Part shown: positions 1 to 8,187 of the stretch, one piece after another
How the letters are laid out: each line of letters starts with the position of its first letter
Numbering within the stretch: position 1 is the stretch's first letter
Assembly: GCF_013149275.1 (NCBI RefSeq)
Contig: NZ_JABGNA010000002.1
Coordinates: 62,001 to 126,000 of the forward strand
Length of the DNA stretch: 64,000 nucleotides
DNA from: Mucilaginibacter sp. SG564
GTDB taxonomy: Bacteria; Bacteroidota; Bacteroidia; Sphingobacteriales; Sphingobacteriaceae
Reading direction: 5' to 3'
The notes under the pieces: model-generated
The model's input: only the letters and a program-made list of their open reading frames with translations
Database searches by the model: none
Told to the model about the DNA's origin: nothing
Position numbers and translations under genes: made by a program

Positions 1-184
1 CCTTGATACTTTTGTCAACAGCAAACTCCTTCAACAATGCGGAGTACATGTCGCTATCCAGCTTCGCCATAGGTTGTTTTTCAACCTTATAGCCCTTTGT
101 AGCCAAAAAATCGACAATGGTACTCATACCAATGTTGAGTTCTTTTACTGCTTTAATTAATTTTATTGATTTGTCTTCTGACAT
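1..184 (-). CDS. infB: Translation initiation factor IF-2, N-terminal fragment
   Basis: Only the first 61 codons lie in the window; the gene continues past base 1. The start is the ATG at 184-182 (protein begins MSEDKSIKLIKAVKELNIGM). The segment resembles the short helical IF2_N domain of Bacteroidota IF-2, which precedes a long linker and the GTPase core that positions initiator tRNA on the ribosome; those domains are outside the window. It is the third gene of the rimP-nusA-infB unit, 59 nt after nusA, and this gene order is the main support for the call. Confidence 0.88.
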   Translation of the reverse strand, partial: MSEDKSIKLIKAVKELNIGMSTIVDFLATKGYKVEKQPMAKLDSDMYSALLKEFAVDKSIK

Positions 185-243
185 TTATTATAATTTCTCT
201 GCTTATTATCGCAAAAATACGATTTTAATTTTGGTTTCTATGC

Positions 244-1479
244 TTATTCAAACTCAGCATTCAATATTGATAACACTTCTTTTACAGTTTCTTCTTCCAA
301 ATCTGTACGTTTTACCAATTCGCCTACTGTTAAAGCAAGTACCGATTTCGCGGTGTCTAAACCTATACGTTTAAACTCATCGATGATCCAGCTGTCAATT
401 TCATCTGAAAATTCTTCGATGTCCACATCCTCGTCATGCTCGTCTGCTTCGCGGTAAACATCTATTTCATAGCCGGTTAGTTTACCTGCCAGTTTAATGT
501 TATGACCGCCACGGCCAATGGCCAGTGATACCTGATCGGGTTTTAAATATACCGCAGCCGTTTTTTTATCGTCATCCAGCTTTATAGATGTTATTTTGGC
601 TGGAGATAACGCACGCTGAATATATAACTGAACATTATTGGTGAAATTGATCACGTCAATATTTTCATTTTTTAATTCACGAACGATACCATGTATACGT
701 GACCCTTTCATACCCACACAGGCACCAACCGGATCAATACGGTCATCATATGACTCAACTGCCACTTTTGCTCTTTCACCCGGTTCACGCACAATTTTTT
801 TGATGGTGATCAGTCCGTCGAAAATCTCAGGCACTTCCAGTTCAAACAAACGCTGTAAAAACTCAGGAGCGGTACGTGAAATGATGATCTTAGGGTTACT
901 GTTCAGCATATCTACTTTATGAACAACCGCTTTTACACTGTCGCCTTTTTTAAAGTAGTCAGCCGGGATCTGCTCGGTTTTTGGCAGCAATAGCTCGTTA
1001 CCTTCATCGTCAAGCACCAGGGTTTCTTTTTTCCAAACCTGGTAAACCTCACCGGTAACAATTTCGCCTACACGATCTTTATATTTTTTGAAGATCTCAT
1101 CTTTTTCCAGTTCCAGAATTTTTGAAACCAGTGTTTGGCGGGCGGCTAAAATAGCTCGGCGGCCAAAGCTTTCCAGCGTGATCTGTTCAATAAAATCATC
1201 TCCAACTTCCAGGTCGGCATCAATCAATTGTGCTTCGGCTAATTCAATTTCCAGGTCGTCATCCTCGCTAAATCCATCTTCCATAACCTTACGGGTACGC
1301 CAGATCTCTAAGTCACCGTTATCTGTGTTTACAATTACGTCGCAATTTTCATCGGTGCCATATTTTTTCCTGATCATGCTTCTGAAAACGTCTTCCAGAA
1401 CGCTCATCATGGTTGGGCGGTCAATGTTCTTGAAATCTTTAAATTCCTGAAAAGAATCAATTAAATTAATATTGCTCAT
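244..1479 (-). CDS. nusA: Transcription termination/antitermination factor NusA
   Basis: The 411-residue protein binds RNA polymerase and modulates pausing, termination and antitermination. Visible domains are the N-terminal polymerase-binding domain (about 1-130), an S1 domain (about 135-200, with GEIVTGEVYQVW), and two KH domains with the second marked by AIGRGGHNIKLAG near residues 320-332. A short acidic C-terminal helical domain follows (about 350-411). Length is normal for Bacteroidota, which lack the second acidic repeat of E. coli NusA. The gene begins 3 nt after the rimP stop and is followed by infB, so it is co-transcribed. It may be controlled by the hairpin in the rimP leader. Confidence 0.97.
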   Translation of the reverse strand: MSNINLIDSFQEFKDFKNIDRPTMMSVLEDVFRSMIRKKYGTDENCDVIVNTDNGDLEIWRTRKVMEDGFSEDDDLEIELAEAQLIDADLEVGDDFIEQITLESFGRRAILAARQTLVSKILELEKDEIFKKYKDRVGEIVTGEVYQVWKKETLVLDDEGNELLLPKTEQIPADYFKKGDSVKAVVHKVDMLNSNPKIIISRTAPEFLQRLFELEVPEIFDGLITIKKIVREPGERAKVAVESYDDRIDPVGACVGMKGSRIHGIVRELKNENIDVINFTNNVQLYIQRALSPAKITSIKLDDDKKTAAVYLKPDQVSLAIGRGGHNIKLAGKLTGYEIDVYREADEHDEDVDIEEFSDEIDSWIIDEFKRIGLDTAKSVLALTVGELVKRTDLEEETVKEVLSILNAEFE

Positions 1480-1482
1480 TTT

Positions 1483-1947
1483 CTACTTGAATGATATTAA
1501 AACTTTTGTCTCTGTTATTTTATCCATAGGGATCACGCTTTCAACAGTTTCGGCTTTTTTCCCTTTTTCTTTTACTTTTTCTTCAATAATAATGGCATCC
1601 TCTGTAATAGCTGTCAGCGTGCCTTCTCTTTTGGTTCCGTCGGCCATTTTGATACCTAAAGTACGCCCTATGTTTTTGGCGTATTGCCTGGCCGATGATA
1701 GCGGGTAATCAATTCCCGGCGATGACACTTCCAGATTGTATGCCGTTTCGATCACATTCTCCTCTTCCAAATGAAAGCCAACGTGCCTGCTAATCTGCAC
1801 ACAATCATCAATCCCCAGGCCGTTGTCACCATCTACCAGCACAACCAGCTTTCCGTTCGAGTGCATTTTGATATCCACAATAAACAAATTCGGCTTATCG
1901 GCTATCTTCTCCTCAACCAGCTCTCTTACTCTTTTTTCAATATTCAT
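1483..1947 (-). CDS. rimP: Ribosome maturation factor RimP
   Basis: RimP (154 aa) assists maturation of the 30S subunit in the cytoplasm. The N-terminal alpha/beta domain carries the family segment around DGDNGLGIDDC, followed by the SSPGIDYPL stretch and a C-terminal SH3-like domain. I place the start at the ATG at 1947-1945 (MNIEKRVRELVEEK). A longer reading frame to 2031 is open but would translate through the leader hairpin and the promoter. Just upstream of the ATG the message reads GGAGGGTA, an unusually clear Shine-Dalgarno-like run for this phylum, though its spacing is tight. First gene of the operon with nusA and infB. Confidence 0.94.
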   Translation of the reverse strand: MNIEKRVRELVEEKIADKPNLFIVDIKMHSNGKLVVLVDGDNGLGIDDCVQISRHVGFHLEEENVIETAYNLEVSSPGIDYPLSSARQYAKNIGRTLGIKMADGTKREGTLTAITEDAIIIEEKVKEKGKKAETVESVIPMDKITETKVLISFK

Positions 1948-1986
1948 TACCCTCCGGTATTTTGATTGATAATTTGATTGATAAAA

Positions 1987-2017
1987 TAAAAGAGGGGACA
2001 AATCGCCCCCTCTTTTA
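1987..2017 (-). promoter_or_regulatory. Attenuator-like hairpin in the rimP-nusA-infB leader
   Basis: A perfect 11-bp stem (arms 1987-1997 and 2007-2017, arm TAAAAGAGGGG) with a 9-nt loop is followed on the minus strand by a TTTTATTTTAT run. It starts only a few bases after the predicted transcription start, well before the rimP ATG, so it can act as a leader terminator. A simple bidirectional terminator is the alternative. Confidence 0.6.
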
Positions 2018-2028
2018 TTAATTAGGTG

Positions 2029-2058
2029 CAAATATACACAATATTATTTGATTTTCAA
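2029..2058 (-). promoter_or_regulatory. Bacteroidota promoter of rimP-nusA-infB
   Basis: On the minus strand TTG (2058-2056), a 19-nt spacer and TATATTTG (2036-2029) match the Bacteroidota sigma consensus TTTG-N19-21-TAnnTTTG. The start of transcription would fall near 2022. Confidence 0.7.
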
Positions 2059-2080
2059 GCAATTCACGGCAGTTTATTAC

Positions 2081-2512
2081 TTAAAATGTTAAATCAACAT
2101 AGTGTAAACTCCCCGGCCTGTTGTGCCCCCCTATAAAATCTGCAGGCTTGTTACCATTATCAAAGTGATAATACCGCACAAAATAAGTTTGGCGACTTAC
2201 AAAGGGGGTATCCGGTGTAAAAATAACGGCGCCATCAGCAATATGGTATGTACCCGGCTGCACCGGCTGATAGCTTTTCATTTCTGTATCGGCCGGCATT
2301 TTATATACCGGTATGAGCCCCTGCCAGTTAGCTCCCGATGTGTCGCGGGCAATGTCCTGGATAACCGCCACATCTAAACCGGTTATTTTGACAGAACGTT
2401 CCTGATTTATCTTACTGATGTGGATTACGAAAGGTTTAGGTGTATTGCTACAGCCTATGTTTAATAAAACAAGCAGAGTTAGTAATTTATTTATGGAAAT
2501 GTTTTTGGGCAT
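2081..2512 (-). CDS. Putative lipoprotein of unknown function
   Basis: This 143-residue protein begins with a lipoprotein-type signal: a basic start, the hydrophobic LLTLLVLLNIGC and a candidate lipobox cysteine near residue 21. It is therefore probably anchored in a membrane facing the periplasm. The rest is a compact beta-rich sequence with no motif I recognise. It stands alone between the rimP operon and the S9 peptidase gene. A palindromic repeat (2546-2632) fills the space upstream. Confidence 0.72.
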   Translation of the reverse strand: MPKNISINKLLTLLVLLNIGCSNTPKPFVIHISKINQERSVKITGLDVAVIQDIARDTSGANWQGLIPVYKMPADTEMKSYQPVQPGTYHIADGAVIFTPDTPFVSRQTYFVRYYHFDNGNKPADFIGGHNRPGSLHYVDLTF

Positions 2513-2545
2513 GATTTGGCGATTTGTAAAATTAAGCTTTCAACC

Positions 2546-2632
2546 ATGTCATTGCGAGCGGAGCGTGGCAATCTCGTCGCCTGTATATTGAACGCGAGGA
2601 GATTACTTCGTCGTTCCTCCTCGCAATGACAT
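2546..2632. repeat. Intergenic palindromic repeat, family A
   Basis: The ends ATGTCATTGCGAG and CTCGCAATGACAT are perfect 13-bp inverted repeats around a partly self-complementary core. Relatives sit at 15851-15938, 16954-17045, 54581-54675 and 58566-58646. It can form a hairpin between two convergently or serially arranged genes. Confidence 0.85.
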
Positions 2633-2647
2633 ATTTATTTGCTTCGT

Positions 2648-5011
2648 TCACTTTCTCAACGTTTGCTCGAACAGCTTGAATATACGCTTGTATTCATCCG
2701 CCCAACTGCTGGGCTGTTCAAAGCCGTGATCTTCTACCGGGTACGATGCCAGTTCCCAGTTCTCTTTATGCAGCTCAATTAGTTTTTGTGTAAGGCGAAT
2801 GATATCCTGGTAATTCACATTTTGATCAATCATGCCATGAAGCATCAATAGGTTGCCTTTTAAACCATTGACAAAATATATGGGCGAGCTTTTGCGGTAA
2901 GCCTGCTCATCGGTAAAGGGTTCATTTAATATATTGGATGTATATCCGTGATTATAATGCGCCCAGTCGGTAACCGATCTGATAGCACCGCCGGCAGCAA
3001 AAACATCGGGCTCGGTAAACATCCCCATGAGCGTAATGAAACCCCCGTATGACCCGCCGTATAAACCCACATGTTTAGGGTTAACACCAAATTTTTCAAC
3101 CAGGTATTTTACTCCGTCAACCTGATCAGTCAGATCTTTACCGCCCATATGGCGATAGATACCTGTGCGCCAGTCGCGGCCATAGCCTGCACTGGCTGTA
3201 TAATCGATATCCAGTACGGTATAACCATTATCGGCCAGCAGATTATTGAACATAAACTCGCGGAAGTAATAACTCCAGGAATAAGTTACTTCCTGCAAAT
3301 AACCAGCCCCGTGTACAAAAATAACCGCGGGTTTCGCCGGATCGGCCTTTTTAGGCAGATACTGGCGCGCGTAGACATCGGCACCATAACGGTTTTTAAA
3401 GGTGATGATCTCCGGATCACGCCATGCGTATGAATTGAATTCGGCCGAAACAGAATGTGTTACCTGTACCGCTTTCGCTCCAGGCTTATTAGGCTGCAGA
3501 TACAATTCCCAGGGTTTGTTGGAATAAGAATAACGTATAGCCAGCCATTTTTCGTCGGGCGACAGGGTTACATCATTACCGCCCTTCATTCCGGTTATTT
3601 TTACCGGCTTACCTCCGCTTACCGGGATGCTGTAAAAATGCGTTATACCCGGGTGCTCCATATTCGCGGTAAAGTAAAATGTTTTTTTATCGTTTGATAA
3701 TTGCAGGGTCTGTACTTCCCATTTACCGCTGGTGAGTTGCTTTTTTGCACCGCCGATCACATCAACCAGGTAAATATGCGAATAGCCGCTGGCCTCGCTC
3801 TGGAAGTAAAAGTGGGTATCATCGGTAAAACCAACATTACCCGCGGCGCTGGTTTCAATGCCCGGCCCACCGATCCAGGCTTCATCCCGCTGACGATCGA
3901 GCAGGGTTAGTTTGCCCGTAACTGGATCAAGGCGCATAATCCACCTGTCTTTATTATCCTGTGCGCTGATCACCACAACAGCATTTTTACCATCAGCACT
4001 CCAGAATGGGCCTTCTACATCCACTTGCCTATCGGCATTCGCTTTTTTGCGTTCGGCCAGTTCTGCAGGGTAATCCTTGACATAATCGGGCAGATCTTTA
4101 ATGCCGGGAATGTCCTGCGTAAGTACCGGATAGAAAGATTGGCGACGGGTATCAAACACAAACATTTTTGAAGAAGATGATGCTCTACCCACTTTAGAGC
4201 GGTTCGGGATATCCTCCGTAAAACCCGAAGCGGTTACATAATTAGGTACCATAGCATTTTTTACACCATTGGCTGCTTTGGTTAACCGGTAGGTGATGTA
4301 CTTACCATCCGGGCTTATTTTTACCGCTCCCACACGATCGCCGCCGGTAATCAATTCTTTTAATTGCTGAGGCTCCAGGGCCGCAGCCTGGGTTGAATCG
4401 AGTTTATCTTCTTTCGCTTCTTTTTTGATGATGTCAAAAAGCTCCAGCTGCTGTTTTTTAAGCCATAACTCCTGATCGTTCAGCGTTTCGGCATCTTTCT
4501 TTTTTTCCGGTGATCGTACAAAGTTGGTAAGCTGTTTTAACCGTCCACCGTTGAGTTTAAGGGCAAAAAGATTATTATTTTGTTTAAATATGATCTCCTG
4601 CTCATTACCACTAAAAACAGGGTCATCCTCACGCTGTTCGGTATTGGTTAGCTGGGTAACTTTCCCGGTTTTGATGTCGGCAATAAACAGGTCGCCGCTC
4701 TTTTCAAAAACCTTTTGCGTATGGCCTTTATTCCATTCACCATCGGCCGTTAAACCACGCTGCTCTGCTATGCTTACTTTTTGCGGACTAATAGTACCTG
4801 TAGTAATGGCGTATAACGCGTCGGCATCATCATGGCCGGGGTTCCATTTAAAATAGATCTTTTTACTGTCGTCGCTCCAGCGGATATTGGATGGCGATGT
4901 ACCGATCCATTTAGGATCGCGCATGATCTTTTCAACGGTAAGTGTATCCAGTTTCTGGGCAAACACGCCGGCAGTATTGGCTATAAGTAGTAAGGTGATC
5001 AGTTTTTTCAT
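2648..5011 (-). CDS. Secreted S9-family prolyl oligopeptidase (DPP IV-like)
   Basis: The 787-residue serine peptidase cleaves peptides, typically after proline. A signal peptide ends near residue 19 (GVFAQ), so it is exported to the periplasm. Residues from about 30 to 520 form a beta-propeller with repeated WS.DGK/F.SP.GK-type blades, and the C-terminal third is an alpha/beta-hydrolase. The triad is visible as Ser654 in GGSYGG, Asp729 in MLHGMIDQNV and His762 in EDHGFEQP. Length is usual for DPP IV-type enzymes. It is transcribed alone, divergently from the GNAT gene. The natural substrate is unknown. Confidence 0.93.
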   Translation of the reverse strand: MKKLITLLLIANTAGVFAQKLDTLTVEKIMRDPKWIGTSPSNIRWSDDSKKIYFKWNPGHDDADALYAITTGTISPQKVSIAEQRGLTADGEWNKGHTQKVFEKSGDLFIADIKTGKVTQLTNTEQREDDPVFSGNEQEIIFKQNNNLFALKLNGGRLKQLTNFVRSPEKKKDAETLNDQELWLKKQQLELFDIIKKEAKEDKLDSTQAAALEPQQLKELITGGDRVGAVKISPDGKYITYRLTKAANGVKNAMVPNYVTASGFTEDIPNRSKVGRASSSSKMFVFDTRRQSFYPVLTQDIPGIKDLPDYVKDYPAELAERKKANADRQVDVEGPFWSADGKNAVVVISAQDNKDRWIMRLDPVTGKLTLLDRQRDEAWIGGPGIETSAAGNVGFTDDTHFYFQSEASGYSHIYLVDVIGGAKKQLTSGKWEVQTLQLSNDKKTFYFTANMEHPGITHFYSIPVSGGKPVKITGMKGGNDVTLSPDEKWLAIRYSYSNKPWELYLQPNKPGAKAVQVTHSVSAEFNSYAWRDPEIITFKNRYGADVYARQYLPKKADPAKPAVIFVHGAGYLQEVTYSWSYYFREFMFNNLLADNGYTVLDIDYTASAGYGRDWRTGIYRHMGGKDLTDQVDGVKYLVEKFGVNPKHVGLYGGSYGGFITLMGMFTEPDVFAAGGAIRSVTDWAHYNHGYTSNILNEPFTDEQAYRKSSPIYFVNGLKGNLLMLHGMIDQNVNYQDIIRLTQKLIELHKENWELASYPVEDHGFEQPSSWADEYKRIFKLFEQTLRK

Positions 5012-5099
5012 GTAATCTATGGGGCAAAACGCCTTAAAATGTTTGCAATTTAACAGTTTCGGTTATCATTGTTATTTTTAAGCATTTTATTGTTACAAA

Positions 5100-5618
5100 A
5101 TGGAAATACAGGGCTCAGCATTTACTTTGAGGGGATGGTTTGATGGCGATGAGGCATCATTGCAACAACATGCCAATAATCCGAATGTATCCGCCTTTTT
5201 GCTCGATCGTTTCCCCTATCCTTACACCCTGAACGATGCCGTTACCTGGATCACCTTTATGAAAAAACAGGAGCCACATACCAACTTCGCCATAGCGATT
5301 GACGGCCAGGTTTGCGGCGGTATTGCCCTCGATCTAAAAGTTGACGCCAACCATAACCAGGCCGAGATAGGCTATTGGCTTGCCGAACCCTACTGGGGCC
5401 GCGGCATCATTACCGAAGCCGTACAATTACTTACCCATTATGCTTTTGAAACCCTTGGCCTTATACGTGTACAGGCAGGTGTGTTCAGCAAAAACACTTC
5501 ATCTATGCGGGTATTGGAAAAGGCGGGCTATGTTAAAGAAGGCATTATGCGCAATGCGCTGATCAAAAAAGGCGTAGTGATGGATCAGCACTTATACGCC
5601 ATTTTGAAACCCGAATAA
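5100..5618 (+). CDS. GNAT N-acetyltransferase, RimJ/RimL type
   Basis: This 172-residue acetyl-CoA-dependent acetyltransferase belongs to the RimJ/RimL-like GNAT group. The acetyl-CoA pyrophosphate-binding motif is visible as YWGRGIITEA (about residues 98-107), after GYWLAEP, and the C-terminal motif SMRVLEKAGY is also typical. Family members acetylate protein N-termini, polyamines or antibiotics, and sequence alone does not choose between these. It diverges from the S9 peptidase gene with an 88-nt gap and converges on the FAD oxidoreductase gene. Confidence 0.9.
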   Translation: MEIQGSAFTLRGWFDGDEASLQQHANNPNVSAFLLDRFPYPYTLNDAVTWITFMKKQEPHTNFAIAIDGQVCGGIALDLKVDANHNQAEIGYWLAEPYWGRGIITEAVQLLTHYAFETLGLIRVQAGVFSKNTSSMRVLEKAGYVKEGIMRNALIKKGVVMDQHLYAILKPE

Positions 5619-5630
5619 TTTAACGGCTCC

Positions 5631-7457
5631 TTAATTCACCATCCTCCCGGCAAGATCGACCGTGCGGGCAAATGGGTTTAAAAATTTATTGGCCAAAACG
5701 GCAAATTCACGCCGGGTTACCGGTTTGTTCATATCAAAATCGGAGCTAAATTTGTATTGTGTTTTCCAGGCTTTCTGCATACTTATCTGCAGGGTTTTAG
5801 GCTCGGTAAGCGTAATCTCGCTGATGAACGACAGGAGGTTACCTTGCGTAAATTTTTCGTCAGGCTTTTCTTTATTGAACCACAAAAAAGCGCGGGCGTA
5901 GATCTCCTTAAAAAAAGGCTCCACTTCGGCGGTGCTTACTACCGAGTCGGGCATAAACAGTAACTGCGCGGTGTTGCCGTTTACCTTTTGTATTCCTTTC
6001 AGTAAACCCGTAGCCCCGATCTGCTGTATCGACCTCAAATATGGATCATTGGATTTGATATCGGCAAAAGGCAATAACCAGGCTTTAAAATCAAGCAGTT
6101 CGCCCTGTATTATCCGAACATTTAGTTTTTTGGTTGTTGTTTTAAAGAAAGCGCAAAAAGCAGCCGTCGCCCCCGCCCCCTGCCCTACGCACATTTGTAT
6201 GGAAGGATACATACTGCTGGCATTAACCAGGTGCGATACCGACAAAGCTTTTTCGGTAACCAGCAAGTTATCCAGATCTTTAAGCACAATAGAACCCAGC
6301 GGAATACTATATCCTGTAAATGGTGGATAGTTTGTTTTGGGGGCTGTACCTTCACCATAATGTTGCCCGGGTGTGGCATCTCCAACGGCTATAGCAGTAC
6401 GATATAGTTTGACAGACCGATCATAAGGCTGATACAGGTCATCCAGTGTCATGCGCACCAACCCTTTGGCACGACTGGCTTCGCGGATATATGGAAGGTA
6501 TGGCAGATGATCAGCGGTTGGATATTCATCATCCAGGCCCAGGTTTTTAAACCCCAGTTCTGTTTGCAGGTAATATATTAATCCCAACGTATGTAAACGT
6601 GCTTTGGCATAAAAAGCATTGCGATTAGCGGGTTTCAGGTCATCTGCCGTGGTTGGGTATTGGTTGCCGCAGCCTGCCCATTTGATCATGAATTTATCAT
6701 TAGGCAACCTGCCTTCGTTTAGCATTTTGCTGATGTTTTTATCTTTTAGGCAAGCATATTCTGCAGCGTCATAACCTTGCGGTTTGGCCATGGTTTTATC
6801 GGCCGTTTTACCAAAGTCTTTTACAATGGCTATCCAGGTAATATCCTGTATCCGGGGTAAAGTCGTTTCAGGCGCCAGACTTTCGCCTGTATCTTTTGAG
6901 CTGTCAAAACCCGATACTAACACCTCTCCTGCCTTGGCTGCTACATCGCCGGTTTCGGTGGCATCAATTACTACTTTGGCTTTTACGGTGGTAGTTCTGT
7001 TATTTTCGGTGATACTTACCTCCCAGCCTGTGCCATCTTTTTCAATAGCGGTAAAAGGTGTATTGAGTTTTACGGTGAGGTTTTTAACCGTGTCGGTCAT
7101 TTTTTTGAGGATGGCCGCACCGGTGTAGGGCTCAAAGCGCAGCGTAGCATTATAGGTGGTATCATAACCCAGCCTGTTTTTATAAAAATCGCGCACATGT
7201 CTGCGGAACTCGCCCCAGATACCCGATGGTAAATTCCGGTTGCCCTCAACCACGCACATACCGGCGGCGGTCATACTGCCACCCAGCCAGGGACCGGGTT
7301 CAACCAATAAGGTTTTTAGTTTGCTGCGTGCTCCCTGTATAGCCGCCGCGGTTCCGGCAGCACCGCCACCTATCACCAGAATATCGGTTTTTATGGTTTG
7401 GGCATATGAAAATGAGGCATTTAAAAGCAGGAGTACTAACAATATCTTTTTAACCAT
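5631..7457 (-). CDS. Exported FAD-dependent oxidoreductase
   Basis: The 608-residue protein has a signal peptide (to about residue 19, SFSYAQ) followed directly by the FAD-binding Rossmann motif VIGGGAAGTAAA and the second nucleotide contact TLLVEPGPWLGG. This matches the FAD_oxidored family often labelled xanthan lyase-like, common beside carbohydrate-degrading systems. The last 120 residues look like a small helical extension (KPVTRREFAVLANKF) resembling an S-layer-homology-type repeat. Substrate is unknown. It ends 12 nt from the convergent GNAT gene and diverges from the DinB-family gene. Confidence 0.86.
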   Translation of the reverse strand: MVKKILLVLLLLNASFSYAQTIKTDILVIGGGAAGTAAAIQGARSKLKTLLVEPGPWLGGSMTAAGMCVVEGNRNLPSGIWGEFRRHVRDFYKNRLGYDTTYNATLRFEPYTGAAILKKMTDTVKNLTVKLNTPFTAIEKDGTGWEVSITENNRTTTVKAKVVIDATETGDVAAKAGEVLVSGFDSSKDTGESLAPETTLPRIQDITWIAIVKDFGKTADKTMAKPQGYDAAEYACLKDKNISKMLNEGRLPNDKFMIKWAGCGNQYPTTADDLKPANRNAFYAKARLHTLGLIYYLQTELGFKNLGLDDEYPTADHLPYLPYIREASRAKGLVRMTLDDLYQPYDRSVKLYRTAIAVGDATPGQHYGEGTAPKTNYPPFTGYSIPLGSIVLKDLDNLLVTEKALSVSHLVNASSMYPSIQMCVGQGAGATAAFCAFFKTTTKKLNVRIIQGELLDFKAWLLPFADIKSNDPYLRSIQQIGATGLLKGIQKVNGNTAQLLFMPDSVVSTAEVEPFFKEIYARAFLWFNKEKPDEKFTQGNLLSFISEITLTEPKTLQISMQKAWKTQYKFSSDFDMNKPVTRREFAVLANKFLNPFARTVDLAGRMVN

Positions 7458-7547
7458 TGGTTTATTAAATAGGTACAGAACGCTAATTTATAGCAAAAGC
7501 TTGTGGTAGTTTTAAATTATCCCTAAATTAAATTTTTTTTATAGCCC

Positions 7548-8105
7548 ATGACAGACGAACAAATGAAATTTCCGATAGGGAAATTTACGCCGCCGGCATC
7601 ATATACCAACGAAGATATACGTGAATGGATAGAGGAAATCCGGACCTTGCCGGGTAAATTACGCCATGCTATTGCCGGTCTGAACTACCAGGAGCTTGAT
7701 ACGCCTTACCGCACCGGCGGATGGACACTACGGCAGGTGATACACCACATGGCCGATAGCCATATGAATTCTATTACCCGTATTAAACTGGCTTTAACCG
7801 AAAACAACCCAGTGATAAAACCATACGAAGAGGCCGACTGGGCGTTGCTGCCCGATTATCGCCTACCGGTTGAGCCGTCCTTGAAAATGCTGGAAGGCAT
7901 CCATCAACACATGGTGGCCTTGTTTGAAAGCTTTACCGAAAACGAATGGATCCGCACTTTTGTTCACCCGGCATCTGGTGACACTATTTCACTCGTCAAA
8001 TGTCTTGGAACGTATGCATGGCACAGCAACCACCACCTGGCCCATGTTACCGAAACAGTGAAAAAATTTGCAGGAAGAGGCGAAAGGGAAAAGGTGAAAG
8101 AATAA
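7548..8105 (+). CDS. YfiT/BstA-type DinB-superfamily metal-dependent hydrolase
   Basis: The 185-residue four-helix protein matches YfiT-like members of the DinB superfamily, which include bacillithiol transferases. The N-terminal FPIGKFTPP and the histidine-rich metal site (IHHMADSHM near residue 65, and SNHHLAHV near the C-terminus) are characteristic. Putative role is thiol transfer or hydrolysis on electrophiles. I leave the symbol empty because the thiol cofactor used here cannot be told from the sequence. The gene stands alone and is followed by a low-complexity hairpin (8106-8187). Confidence 0.86.
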   Translation: MTDEQMKFPIGKFTPPASYTNEDIREWIEEIRTLPGKLRHAIAGLNYQELDTPYRTGGWTLRQVIHHMADSHMNSITRIKLALTENNPVIKPYEEADWALLPDYRLPVEPSLKMLEGIHQHMVALFESFTENEWIRTFVHPASGDTISLVKCLGTYAWHSNHHLAHVTETVKKFAGRGEREKVKE

Positions 8106-8187
8106 AGGAAGAGGTGAAAGGTCAAAGGATAAAGGCGAGAGACAATTACCAAGCAAAACCTTTATCCTTTCGCCTTTAAGCTTTCAC
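8106..8187. repeat. Quasi-periodic AAAGG hairpin
   Basis: A plus-strand run of AAAGG words spaced 6-7 nt apart is followed by its approximate complement (CCTTT words). This makes an imperfect hairpin between convergent genes. Similar sequence occurs near 30183, 32643, 39452 and 47222. Confidence 0.5.

Noticed and set aside
1771..1965. Plus-strand open frames inside rimP and similar antisense frames across long genes
   Set aside because: They overlap well-supported genes on the other strand and have no family resemblance.
2546..2632. Palindromic repeats as insertion sequences
   Set aside because: They are under about 110 nt, carry no transposase and show no clear target duplication; a non-autonomous origin is possible but not shown.
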